Assembly: GCA_038248505.1 (NCBI GenBank)
Contig: JBBRXJ010000001.1
Coordinates: 1 to 64,000 of the forward strand
Direction: 5' to 3'
From: JBBRXJ01 sp038248505
GTDB taxonomy: Bacteria; Bacteroidota; Bacteroidia; Bacteroidales; JBBRXJ01
Length of the DNA: 64,000 nucleotides
Shown here: piece by piece, positions 54,717 through 63,296 of the stretch
How positions within the stretch are numbered: the first letter of the stretch is position 1
Layout: each line of letters opens with the position of its first letter
The notes under the pieces: model-generated
What the model saw: only the letters and a program-made list of their open reading frames with translations
Database searches by the model: none
Told to the model about the DNA's origin: nothing
Program-made: the position numbers and the translations under genes

Positions 54717-54724
54717 TAATTTTG
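54717..54724 (+). promoter_or_regulatory. -7 promoter box of mutY
   Basis: TAATTTTG followed by C, an exact -7 consensus match. Transcription would begin near 54731, downstream of the first possible ATG (54726), which supports ATG 54768 as the true start of mutY. Confidence 0.4.
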
Positions 54725-54767
54725 CATGAATAATTTTCGTTTTTTAATGTTTTTAAGCCATTTACAA

Positions 54768-55832
54768 ATGAATTTTGATAAGATCTTAATAAAATGGTAT
54801 CACCAGAATAAGCGAGATTTGCCCTGGCGAAACACACGTGATCCATATTTTATATGGGTTTCAGAGATAATATTGCAACAAACCCGCGTGGCTCAAGGTT
54901 TACCTTATTATATGCGATTTATTGAGCGATTCCCTACTATTGATATGCTTGCCCAAGCACCCCTTGACGATGTTTTAAAAAAGTGGCAAGGTTTAGGTTA
55001 TTATTCAAGAGCTCGAAACATGCATCATACAGCTTGTGAAATAATGAACTCAGGAGGTAATTTCCCTAAAACCTATAATGAGATCATAAAACTTAAAGGT
55101 ATTGGGCCATATACAGCAGCTGCTATTGCATCTTTTTGTTTTAAAGAAGCTGTAGCTGTGGTAGATGGAAATGTAATTCGTTTGCTGTGCCGTTTCTATG
55201 GTATAATGGATGCACCAGATCGCCCAGAGACCTTAAAAACAATTAAAAGCTTTGCTCAAGAGCTAATTAGTAAACAATCGCCTGATGAGTATAATCAGGC
55301 GATAATGGAATTTGGAGCTACTATTTGTACGCCAGCCAATCCACTTTGCCAAGTTTGTATTTTTAAGAATAATTGTAAAGCCTTAGAATTGAATTTAACA
55401 GATCAAATTCCGGCTCCTAAAAACGCAACTATTAAGAGAAATCGTTTTTTTTATTACTTTGTTCTTAAACAAGGACCTTATACCTATATAAAGCAGCGTA
55501 TTGGAAAAGATATTTGGCAATCATTGTACGAGTTTCCGCTTATTGAACTAAGTGAAAAGTTAAGTGATAAGCAGTTTCTATTAGGGAGATTTGCAAAAAA
55601 ACTATTAAAAGGTATAGAATATAGATATATAAATAAGACGGTCAGTTATACTCATAAGTTGAGTCATCAAACAATTTACGCCATCTTTTATGAGGTTGAG
55701 ATAAAAGGGACTAGCAACAATACAATATTTTCGGACTATAAGAAAATTCATTTTTATGAATTAGAAAATTATCCAATATCACGACTAACAGAACAATATC
55801 TTGAAACGCAGTCGTTGAGAAATAAAAGTTAG
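54768..55832 (+). CDS. mutY: A/G-specific adenine glycosylase
   Basis: Removes adenine mispaired with 8-oxoguanine. 354 residues from ATG 54768 (MNFDKILIKWYHQNKRDLPW); 14 extra in-frame residues upstream are not family-like. HhH motif with LKGIGPYTAAAIASF, the catalytic aspartate in VAVVDGNVIRLL, and an iron-sulphur loop C-x6-C-x2-C-x5-C (CTPANPLCQVCIFKNNC). The C-terminal NUDT1-like domain (about 230-354) recognises 8-oxoG. It begins the mutY-ssb-gldE-gldD cluster, a common Bacteroidota order. Confidence 0.95.
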   Translation: MNFDKILIKWYHQNKRDLPWRNTRDPYFIWVSEIILQQTRVAQGLPYYMRFIERFPTIDMLAQAPLDDVLKKWQGLGYYSRARNMHHTACEIMNSGGNFPKTYNEIIKLKGIGPYTAAAIASFCFKEAVAVVDGNVIRLLCRFYGIMDAPDRPETLKTIKSFAQELISKQSPDEYNQAIMEFGATICTPANPLCQVCIFKNNCKALELNLTDQIPAPKNATIKRNRFFYYFVLKQGPYTYIKQRIGKDIWQSLYEFPLIELSEKLSDKQFLLGRFAKKLLKGIEYRYINKTVSYTHKLSHQTIYAIFYEVEIKGTSNNTIFSDYKKIHFYELENYPISRLTEQYLETQSLRNKS

Positions 55833-55881
55833 GAAGGATTGCAAATAGAAGAGGATTTTAAGGTGGTTTATTTGTGACTAA

Positions 55882-55889
55882 TAATTTTG
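55882..55889 (+). promoter_or_regulatory. -7 promoter box upstream of ssb
   Basis: TAATTTTG followed by C, an exact -7 consensus match, 60 bases before the ssb start codon. A -33 TTG at a suitable distance is not evident. Confidence 0.35.
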
Positions 55890-55949
55890 CTATTCACTTA
55901 AAATTTAGTAATCTTGTATGTAGACTACCATATTTAAATATTTGAAACT

Positions 55950-56393
55950 ATGTCAATTAATAAAGTTATTCTATTAGGAAATGTGGGCAAAGACCCCGAG
56001 GTTAAGTATTTGGATAATAATTTAGCTTTTTGCAGATTTCCATTAGCAACAAGTGAGAATTACACAAATAAAAGTGGAGAAAAAGTTAGCAACACAGAAT
56101 GGCACAACATCACAATGTGGCGTCGGTTAGCTGAAATTGCTGAGAAATATGTAAAAAAAGGAGATCAATTATATATTGAAGGAAGAATTCGTTCACGCGC
56201 TTATGATGATAAAGATGGGAATAAACGTTATGTAACAGAAATAGTAGCAGATAATATGCAATTGTTAAGTAAACGTGGAACATCTACGGATGGCAAAGAA
56301 GAAATTTCTGCTGGAGCTGCTATTGAAAATAATTACACGCAACCTGAATCGGTAGAGAACATAAGTCCAGCCGCCGACGATTTGCCATTTTAA
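55950..56393 (+). CDS. ssb: single-stranded DNA-binding protein
   Basis: Coats single-stranded DNA in replication, repair and recombination. 147 residues: OB-fold (about 1-105) with MSINKVILLGNVGKDPEVKY and the interface GDQLYIEGRIRSRAYDDKDG, then a flexible acidic tail ending DDLPF, which recruits partner proteins. It is followed by gldE after 30 bases and in the same frame phase. Confidence 0.97.
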   Translation: MSINKVILLGNVGKDPEVKYLDNNLAFCRFPLATSENYTNKSGEKVSNTEWHNITMWRRLAEIAEKYVKKGDQLYIEGRIRSRAYDDKDGNKRYVTEIVADNMQLLSKRGTSTDGKEEISAGAAIENNYTQPESVENISPAADDLPF

Positions 56394-56423
56394 TTTTGGC
56401 GAAAAAATAAATTCCATACACCC

Positions 56424-57770
56424 TTGGAAAGCGAATCCTATTTTTACGAGATAATAACAGCATTTAACACAACAACCGGAATAACAATAACGCTGGCAGT
56501 TGTGTTTTTGCTTTTTTTAATCGCGTCTCTTATTTCGGGATGCGAGGTGGCTTTCTTTTCCTTATCGGCAGAAAAAGTAAATAGTATAAAGGAGAAGGAT
56601 ACTCGTCAAAACAAACTTATTTTAAAATATCTTAATAATGCAGATGATTTATTAGCGACTATAACAACAGCAAAAAGCTTAATAAATACATTTATTCTTA
56701 TTCTCATTACATTCTTTTCTTTTTCAATTATTCAGCATTTTCACCATGCCATTTTAATTTTTGTTCTTGAGTTTTTACTTGCAGCATTTCTTGTTCTTTT
56801 TTTAGAAGAGAAACTCTCCAATGCATTTGCTGCAAAACATTCGTTCGCATTTGTTATTTTTATGGTATATCCAATCTATTTATTAGGTCTTGTTTTATGG
56901 CCATTAAACCGATTATTAATATATACCAACAAAGGACTGAATAACCGATTATTACAGCATAAATACAAGGTAACAATTGATGAGCTTTCGTCAATATTAA
57001 ATTTAAGTGGGGCTAAATCTGAAGATATTCAGCTCATAAAAGGCATAATGCGATTTGCTGATACAGATGTAAAAGAGGTAATGAAATCTCGTGTTGATGT
57101 GAGTTCAGTTGATGCCGAGCTAAATTTTAAAGAATTGAAGCAAATACTTGTAGAGACAGGTTATTCTCGTTATCCCGTTTATTCAAATACACAAGATGAT
57201 ATAAAGGGAATTTTATATCTTAAAGATTTATTACCACATTTTGAATCGGCACAAGAAGATTTTGCTTGGCAGAAAATGATTCGTCCTGCATGTTTTGTTC
57301 CTGAATCACGAAGTATTTATAATGTGTTAAAAGATTTACAAAAGCAAAAGATACATATGGCCATAGTTATTGATGAGTATGGAGGTATGCATGGTATTAT
57401 AACTTTAGAAGATATACTAGAGGAAATTGTTGGCGAAATAAAGGATGAATCGGATGAAGATGAATTTGTGTATTCAAAAATTGATGACCATCATTATATT
57501 TTTGAAGGCAAAGTCATGATTAATGATATGCTTAGAATTGTTAATCTTAAAGATGATGTCTTTGATGATACTCCAGGTGATTCTGATACAGTAGCGGGCT
57601 TAATACTTGACTTACGAGGAGAGATGCCGCGTAAAAATGAATCGATCCATCATAAAAATTTTATTTTCACCATTGAAGCAGTTGATAAACGACGGATACG
57701 ACAAATACGATTAACCATTCTACCAGAAGTTAGTCACAATGAAAACCAAAATGAAAAAAATAACAATTAG
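56424..57770 (+). CDS. gldE: gliding motility-associated HlyC/CorC transporter family protein GldE
   Basis: 448 residues. N-terminal DUF21/CNNM-type membrane domain (four helices, about 13-180; SLISGCEVAFFSLSAEK), two CBS domains (about 205-330, SRYPVYSNTQDDIKGILYL and YGGMHGIITLEDILEEIVG) and a C-terminal CorC/HlyC domain (about 345-435). In F. johnsoniae GldE acts with GldD and overexpression affects GldB function. No ATG fits; the start is a TTG at 56424, in frame after the ssb stop. gldD overlaps its end by 32 bases. Confidence 0.92.
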   Translation: MESESYFYEIITAFNTTTGITITLAVVFLLFLIASLISGCEVAFFSLSAEKVNSIKEKDTRQNKLILKYLNNADDLLATITTAKSLINTFILILITFFSFSIIQHFHHAILIFVLEFLLAAFLVLFLEEKLSNAFAAKHSFAFVIFMVYPIYLLGLVLWPLNRLLIYTNKGLNNRLLQHKYKVTIDELSSILNLSGAKSEDIQLIKGIMRFADTDVKEVMKSRVDVSSVDAELNFKELKQILVETGYSRYPVYSNTQDDIKGILYLKDLLPHFESAQEDFAWQKMIRPACFVPESRSIYNVLKDLQKQKIHMAIVIDEYGGMHGIITLEDILEEIVGEIKDESDEDEFVYSKIDDHHYIFEGKVMINDMLRIVNLKDDVFDDTPGDSDTVAGLILDLRGEMPRKNESIHHKNFIFTIEAVDKRRIRQIRLTILPEVSHNENQNEKNNN

Positions 57771-58338
57771 ACTTACTTTTGTTGTATTGCTGATACTCCT
57801 TTTTTCATGCAAAGAGCACTATACACCAAAACCGTTAGGGTATTTCAGAATCGATTTACCAACTAAAAACTACATGAGATACACATCAACATGTCCATAT
57901 AGTTTTGAATATCCCGACTATGCCTCAATTACTCCAGATTCAAGTCCACGATCTGAAGCATGTTTTCTTAATGTTACCTTTAAAAACTTTAATGGCAGAC
58001 TTCATTTGAGCTATAAAGAGGTTAATAACAATTTAGCTCAATTTACTGAAGATGCTCATATGTTTGTATATAAACATACCATTAAGGCCGATGCTATTGA
58101 TGAAACAATAATACATAATGACAGTACACATGTTTACGGAATAATTTATGATTTGAAAGGGAATGTTGCTTCAAATATTCAATTTTTTCTTACCGATAGT
58201 AATCGTCATTTTTTGAGAGGAGCCCTTTATTTTGGTACAACACCTAATAAAGATTCACTTGCCCCTGTAATTGAATTTATAAGAAAAGATATAGTACGAA
58301 TTGGGGAAAGTTTAAGATGGGGGGGGATTAAATTTTGA
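57739..58338 (+). CDS. gldD: gliding motility lipoprotein GldD
   Basis: Lipoprotein needed for gliding and for stable T9SS function in F. johnsoniae. 199 residues: signal with lipobox ILLFSCKEH (cysteine 24), then PKPLGYFRIDLPTKNY, typical of GldD, and the end IRKDIVRIGESLRWGGIKF. Start is ATG at 57739; a second in-frame ATG at 57751 is equally acceptable. It overlaps gldE, so the two are coupled. Confidence 0.94.
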   Translation: MKTKMKKITIRLTFVVLLILLFSCKEHYTPKPLGYFRIDLPTKNYMRYTSTCPYSFEYPDYASITPDSSPRSEACFLNVTFKNFNGRLHLSYKEVNNNLAQFTEDAHMFVYKHTIKADAIDETIIHNDSTHVYGIIYDLKGNVASNIQFFLTDSNRHFLRGALYFGTTPNKDSLAPVIEFIRKDIVRIGESLRWGGIKF

Positions 58339-58351
58339 ATTTAAGATCTTG

Positions 58352-58365
58352 TCTGCCGCGGCAGA
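58352..58365. repeat. 14-base GC-rich palindrome
   Basis: TCTGCCGCGGCAGA is a perfect palindrome in the AT-rich gap after gldD. Such a GC-rich site stands out in this DNA. It may be a protein-binding site or part of a dispersed palindromic element; neither can be shown from one copy. Confidence 0.5.
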
Positions 58366-58452
58366 GTTAAAAATTGTATTTACATTATTAATCGTTTTTT
58401 TTTGAAAATTATTTTAGAATTAATAATTTGATTTGTTCTATGATTAAAAGAA

Positions 58453-59091
58453 ATGTACATGGGAGTAGTTTATAAAAAAATAGTTGAGGACGATTGTATT
58501 CTTGGTTTTTGGGATATTACAGAAAGCTTTGAGCAGTTATACCAAATGGTTCCCTTACATGAGGAAGAACAGCAATTATTATCATCATTTGGTAATGATA
58601 AAAGAAAGGCCGAATGGTTAAGTGTACGGGCACTTGTAAATAATATACAGGGATTACCAACACGTATAGTATATAATGAAGACAGAAAACCATTCTTGCA
58701 GGATGGTTCTAATAATATTAGTATTTCACATTCACAAGAGCTAACATCTATATTGTTGAGCAATAACAAGTTGGTTGGTATTGATATTGAATTTATGTCG
58801 CATAAAATAGCCAAACTTGCCGATAAGTTTATAAATGAAGCCGAGTTTATAACATCCAATAGTGAATTAACACAATACCATTTATATATTCATTGGTGCT
58901 CCAAAGAAGCGATTTACAAAATATGCGATAAATCAAATATTAATTTCAAGGATCATATTGTTATTGAACATTTTCAACCTAACGAGCAAGGTATTGTAAA
59001 AGGATATTTAAAAAATGAATTTCGCGATGAATGTTTTGATCTCCACTATTCAAAACATGATAACTATGTTGTGGTATGGACATGCAAATAA
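58453..59091 (+). CDS. 4'-phosphopantetheinyl transferase superfamily protein
   Basis: Transfers phosphopantetheine from CoA to carrier proteins, such as ACP or secondary-metabolite carriers. 212 residues of the Sfp/HetI (two-domain) type: ISISHSQELTSI, the metal-binding VGIDIEFM and the WCSKEAIYK motif are intact. Its stop overlaps the ATG of the GGGP synthase gene. It is a regular neighbour of gldD in Bacteroidota. Confidence 0.92.
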   Translation: MYMGVVYKKIVEDDCILGFWDITESFEQLYQMVPLHEEEQQLLSSFGNDKRKAEWLSVRALVNNIQGLPTRIVYNEDRKPFLQDGSNNISISHSQELTSILLSNNKLVGIDIEFMSHKIAKLADKFINEAEFITSNSELTQYHLYIHWCSKEAIYKICDKSNINFKDHIVIEHFQPNEQGIVKGYLKNEFRDECFDLHYSKHDNYVVVWTCK

Positions 59092-59834
59092 TGAAACAAC
59101 TTTACGCAAATATAAAAGAAAAGAAGGCGTTAGGACATAAAATGTTCGCTTTACTTGTTGACCCTGGAAAAATGACAGATGAATATGTTATGTCCATTGC
59201 AAAAGTTGCCAAAGATTCATTTGTTGATTTTTTTCTAGTTGGAGGCAGTCTCACTTCTGAATATGTTGATATTACTATTGATATACTACGGAGTAATTCA
59301 ACACTGCCTATTGTATTATACCCAGGTAGCTTGTTACAGTTATCCGATAAGGCAGATGCCATGTTTCTTCTTTCTCTGATATCAGGAAGAAATGCTGATT
59401 TACTTATAGGGAATCACGTTTTAGCAGCACCGCTGCTGAAAAAGTCAAAAATGGAAATTATTTCAACGGGATATATATTGATAGAGAGTGAATCAAGCAC
59501 TTCGGTTGAGTACATTAGTAACACAAGACCAATTCCAGCAAACAAGCCAGATATTGCTGCTGCTACAGCAATGGCGGGAGAACTGTTAGGGATGAAAATG
59601 ATTTATCTCGAAGCGGGTAGTGGAGCCAATAAAAAGGTAAATACAGAAATGATACAATATGTAAGTAAATATATATCGATTCCTTTAATTGTTGGCGGTG
59701 GTATTTGTACCGAAGATGATATTGAAATGGCCTATAATGCGGGTGCCGATATTGTAGTTGTTGGAACTGCGGTTGAAAATGATATACATATTCTAGCACA
59801 ATTGTCATTGAGCATTAAAAAATTCAAAAAATAG
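59091..59834 (+). CDS. geranylgeranylglyceryl / heptaprenylglyceryl phosphate synthase family protein
   Basis: TIM-barrel prenyltransferase that joins a prenyl diphosphate to glycerol 1-phosphate, the archaeal-type ether lipid reaction; bacterial members act on geranylgeranyl or heptaprenyl donors. About 247 residues from ATG 59091, overlapping the previous stop (TAATG); an earlier ATG at 59076 is also in frame. Motifs: LLVDPGKM, FFLVGGSLTS, STGYILIE, YLEAGSGA and GGGICTEDDIEMAYNAGADI. The lipid product in Bacteroidota is not well known. Confidence 0.92.
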   Translation: MKQLYANIKEKKALGHKMFALLVDPGKMTDEYVMSIAKVAKDSFVDFFLVGGSLTSEYVDITIDILRSNSTLPIVLYPGSLLQLSDKADAMFLLSLISGRNADLLIGNHVLAAPLLKKSKMEIISTGYILIESESSTSVEYISNTRPIPANKPDIAAATAMAGELLGMKMIYLEAGSGANKKVNTEMIQYVSKYISIPLIVGGGICTEDDIEMAYNAGADIVVVGTAVENDIHILAQLSLSIKKFKK

Positions 59835-59838
59835 AAAA

Positions 59839-61275
59839 GTGAAGAAAAAGTTTCTGACGAATCTTGGGCTTATACTTTTTCTAAATCTATTGATTAAGCC
59901 ATATTGGATATTTGGTATTGAACGGAATGTACAGAATTTAGCTGGATCGGAAGCGTATGGCTTATATTTTTCATTATTCAGCTTCTCTGTAATTCTTAAT
60001 ATTCTGCTTGATTTTGGCACTACGAATTATAATAACCGAATAATTTCTCAAAATCCAAAGTTATTAAGTTTTTATTTTTCTAATATTTTGGTTTTGCGTT
60101 TTTTTCTTGGTATTGTGTATTTTATAATTGCATGTGTAATAGGTATCCTCATTGGTTATGATGTAAATGAATTTAAAATATTATTAATACTTCTATTAAA
60201 CCAAGCCTTAGCTCTTTTCTTACTTTATCTTCGATCAAACATAAGCGGTATGCAATATTATCGTACTGACAGTTTAATGTCGGTATTTGACCGTTTGTTA
60301 ATGATTATCTTCTGTACTATTATTATTTATTCATTTAACCATAGCAAGGCATTTAACATACTATGGTTTGCTTTTGCACAAACGGCTTCATACTCTATTG
60401 CATGTTTGCTTGCTTTTTTTATAATAGTAGGTAAGATGAAATTTTTACGTCCTAGAATGGAGCCTAAAAAAATGCTTATCATCCTTAAACAAAGTCTTCC
60501 ATTTGCACTCTTAACATTATTAATGGGGGTTTACACTCGAATTGATTTTGTATTTTTAGAACGATTACTTATAGATGGTGATAAACAAGCTGGAATTTAT
60601 GCTCAGGCTTTTCGGATAAACGATGCATTAAGTATGTTACCTTTTCTTTTTGCAGGTCTTCTTTTACCAATGTATTCTAAAATGTTAAAGACAGGCGACT
60701 CGGTTGAATCGCTAACTAAAATGAGTTTTTCACTAATTATGATTCCCGTTGCCTGCATAACTATTGCCTCTGTTTTTTACTCAAGATCACTAATGACATT
60801 ACTTTATACCGATCATATTGATGAGGCATCTGATGTCTTTCAACTTTTAATCTTGAACTTCTTGCCATTTTCAATTACCTATATTTTTGGAAGTTTATTG
60901 ACGGCTAACGGCAATTTAAAAACACTTAATAGTATCGGTGCGATTGCTGTATTTTTGAATATTACGTTAAATTTATATCTGATACCACAGTATAAAGCTT
61001 TAGGGGCAGCATCTGCAAGTATTATAACCCAATTATTTACTGCCACTGCACAAATATATTTTGTGTGGAAGATATTTAAGTTTAAGGATTCACACTCCTT
61101 TTTTTTAAAATACGCTATTTACATTTCTCTACTTATAGGAATAGGCTTTCTATGCAAACATTATATAGAATTAGAGGCTGCAGGATTTTTAATTTTAATT
61201 GCAATGGGTATTATATTAAGCCTAGCCTTAAAACTTATAAATTTGTCTGGAATAATCGATATACTTAAAGAATAA
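59839..61275 (+). CDS. polysaccharide flippase-like membrane protein (MATE/Wzx type)
   Basis: 478 residues with about 12-14 membrane helices, in the polysaccharide biosynthesis (Wzx/PST) branch of the MOP superfamily. The start is GTG at 59839, giving KKKFLTNLGLILFLNLLIKP after the initiator. The substrate is unknown; it may be a lipid-linked glycan. It lies 4 bases after the GGGP synthase gene, the last functional gene of this run. Its own 3' end borders a decayed gene. Confidence 0.88.
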   Translation: MKKKFLTNLGLILFLNLLIKPYWIFGIERNVQNLAGSEAYGLYFSLFSFSVILNILLDFGTTNYNNRIISQNPKLLSFYFSNILVLRFFLGIVYFIIACVIGILIGYDVNEFKILLILLLNQALALFLLYLRSNISGMQYYRTDSLMSVFDRLLMIIFCTIIIYSFNHSKAFNILWFAFAQTASYSIACLLAFFIIVGKMKFLRPRMEPKKMLIILKQSLPFALLTLLMGVYTRIDFVFLERLLIDGDKQAGIYAQAFRINDALSMLPFLFAGLLLPMYSKMLKTGDSVESLTKMSFSLIMIPVACITIASVFYSRSLMTLLYTDHIDEASDVFQLLILNFLPFSITYIFGSLLTANGNLKTLNSIGAIAVFLNITLNLYLIPQYKALGAASASIITQLFTATAQIYFVWKIFKFKDSHSFFLKYAIYISLLIGIGFLCKHYIELEAAGFLILIAMGIILSLALKLINLSGIIDILKE

Positions 61276-61276
61276 A

Positions 61277-61982
61277 AATTCTATTATCACAGATTCAATT
61301 AATTCATATCCTATAAATAATACTTCTTTTTTTATAATAAAAATTGCGACAAGTTGTGATGTTTCTGGTTATGGTATTAGTATGCACCATAAAATATCAG
61401 CAGATACGCTTTTGGATGGAGGAATAATTGAAATTAGCTTTGATAACGGTTTTAAATGGTTTAATATCTTTCGACTGGACAGTATTTGCGCTACATGTAG
61501 TAACTATGGTTATAATTTTGACACTATAGCCTCCGCAAAGACTGTTGGATTTACTGGTCATATGAATGCATGGGAAGGATTCCCTTTTAGTTTTAATTTG
61601 ACCAACTATAGTATTCCTTTTCCCGATACCATACTTTTGAAATTTACGTTTAAAAGTGATGCTTTTAATAATTCTACTGGAGGTTGGATGATAGATGCTA
61701 TTTGGCTGGGTTCCTTTACAGTGGGTATTGATAAGTTTAAAATTTTGAATGGAGCACTTGATATTTCTCCAATGCCACTAGAAGTGAACTCAATAATTAA
61801 ATCTAATTTGAATATTAAAGGTTCAAAAATCAATCTATATGATCTTACAGGGAAGATTATATTTACAGACAAAATTGAGACCGTACCCTATAGGAGTCAA
61901 ACTTCAGAATTTACCCAAAGGTATATACTTTCTGACACTTGATTCATTGGTTAATCATTTCATGGTTAAAATTGTAAAATAA
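61277..61982 (+). pseudogene. 5'-truncated, frameshifted T9SS cargo gene remnant
   Basis: Reading in one frame from just after the flippase stop gives coding-like sequence with no usable start codon before 61382. The translation includes FDNGFKWFNIFRLDS and TGGWMIDAIWLGSF and a sorting-domain-like LDISPMPLEVNSIIKSN, then KINLYDLTGKIIFTDK. Near 61914-61916 (CCC) the frame shifts by one base: past this point the other frame reads KGIYFLTLDSLVNHFMVKIVK (21 residues; the end MVKIVK is the typical T9SS tail) and stops at 61982. An extra C explains this. The N-terminal part is missing, so this is a remnant rather than a simple error. Confidence 0.8.
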
Positions 61983-62104
61983 TTCATTCTGTAGGTTTAG
62001 TAGGATATATATAAGTAATGATCTTATAGTTATAAATGTTGATACTATTATATTAGGAGACAAGATTACACAGACAAATTTGAAATACATTAATAAAATA
62101 CATT

Positions 62105-62989
62105 ATGAAAAACAAAATTTAGTATCTTCTTATTGCCTTTATTTATATGACATTTCAGTATGTATATGGTCAAAAATATACTCCATTTCCCGAGTCTAAT
62201 GCAGTTTGGTCGGTTTACAATGAAAAATATCTTATTAATGGAGATTCTATTTTCAATACAATAAACTATAAAAAGTACTATTTTACCACTGATAGTCTAG
62301 CAAATCCTACTAAGGCTCACTTTTTTGCCCTAGTAAGGCAAGATTCAAGTACAAAAAAAGTGTATTTCATACCTAGTGGAAAATCTATTGAATATTTGCT
62401 CTATGGTTTTTCACTAAACGTAGGAGAAGAAACAGCTGTATATTCTTTGTCAGTCGAGCTTTTTGGTTTAAGTTCCTTCACAGTACAAGTTGAGTCCAAA
62501 GATTCAATTTTAATCAACTGATCATATAGGACACGTCTCAAGATGACAACGGCACACTTTTCCCTAATTGAATATTGGATTGAAGGAATTGGTAGTACTT
62601 GCAGGATTTTTAATGGCGGCATATTGAGCGCACCAGTTATTGACGTACCCTTCCCTCAACTATTGTGTTTTCAAAATAACTCAACTATAATTTACCATCA
62701 TCCCGATTTTACTACTTGTTATGCGGACTATCCTGTTGCATTATTTGATGTTTCAAGCGATGATGCGTTAAAGATTTATCCTAATCCTGTTAAGAATTTT
62801 ATACAGATTGAAAATAGCAATACCATCCAATCTTATAAAGTTTTCGCTGCTAGTGGTCAGGTAATCTTAATGGCTAATGTTAATTCAAATTCTGTCAATA
62901 TTCCATTAAGCAACCTATCAAATGGAATTTACATTTTGCAAATTATTACTCCCGAAAATATCACAAATAGAATTATTGTAAAAAAGTAA
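62105..62989 (+). pseudogene. T9SS cargo gene with two in-frame stop codons
   Basis: One continuous frame from ATG 62105 holds a signal peptide (MKNKI, stop, YLLIAFIYMTFQYVYGQ), a 120-residue middle part, and a type A sorting domain (LKIYPNPVKNFIQIEN ... NGIYILQIITPENITNRIIVKK) ending at 62989. It is broken by TAG at 62120-62122, inside the signal peptide, and by TGA at 62519-62521 where GGA (glycine) would fit (LIN-stop-SYRTRL). The segment after the second stop, WIEGIGSTCRIF, matches a common motif of short T9SS secreted proteins. Total would be 294 residues. Two stops in one frame make decay likely. Confidence 0.85.
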
Positions 62990-63296
62990 TTTCATATTTA
63001 GAATCATTATTGATCAGCAAAATTTATAAGTCGTTCCTAAGGAATGACTTATAAATCAGCTATTTTAACATATTTTGTAATCATTAATCGGACTCTAGTG
63101 GTTTTAATATATGTATATTTTAGATCACAATAATAATTCAGATTTTCTTGTGTATGATTATATTTAAACTGATACAATGTAACAGCAATTAGTTTTTAGA
63201 AGTGAATAGCTCTAAATTCAAGTGTGTTGTATAAGTACGTGCGCACTGCGGTTAATTCCGATTAGATGCAATGGATTCGGCCTTTGTGGTGATTTA
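62990..63296. other. intergenic region with one hairpin
   Basis: AT-rich, between the decayed cargo gene and the convergent phosphatase gene. It contains the hairpin at 63022-63056 and a small GTGCGCAC palindrome near 63240. No reading frame or promoter can be supported. Confidence 0.5.
63022..63056. terminator. hairpin after decayed cargo gene
   Basis: 16-bp stem (63022-63037 and 63041-63056) with one G-T wobble and a 3-base loop, 32 bases after the stop of the decayed cargo gene. It is probably the old terminator. T-tracts are weak. Confidence 0.6.

Noticed and set aside
62105..62989. Recoding of stop codons (selenocysteine, pyrrolysine or an altered code) to explain the interrupted genes
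   Set aside because: TAA, TAG and TGA each occur once as an interruption, no SECIS-like structure was seen after the TGA, and ordinary genes in the window end with all three stops.
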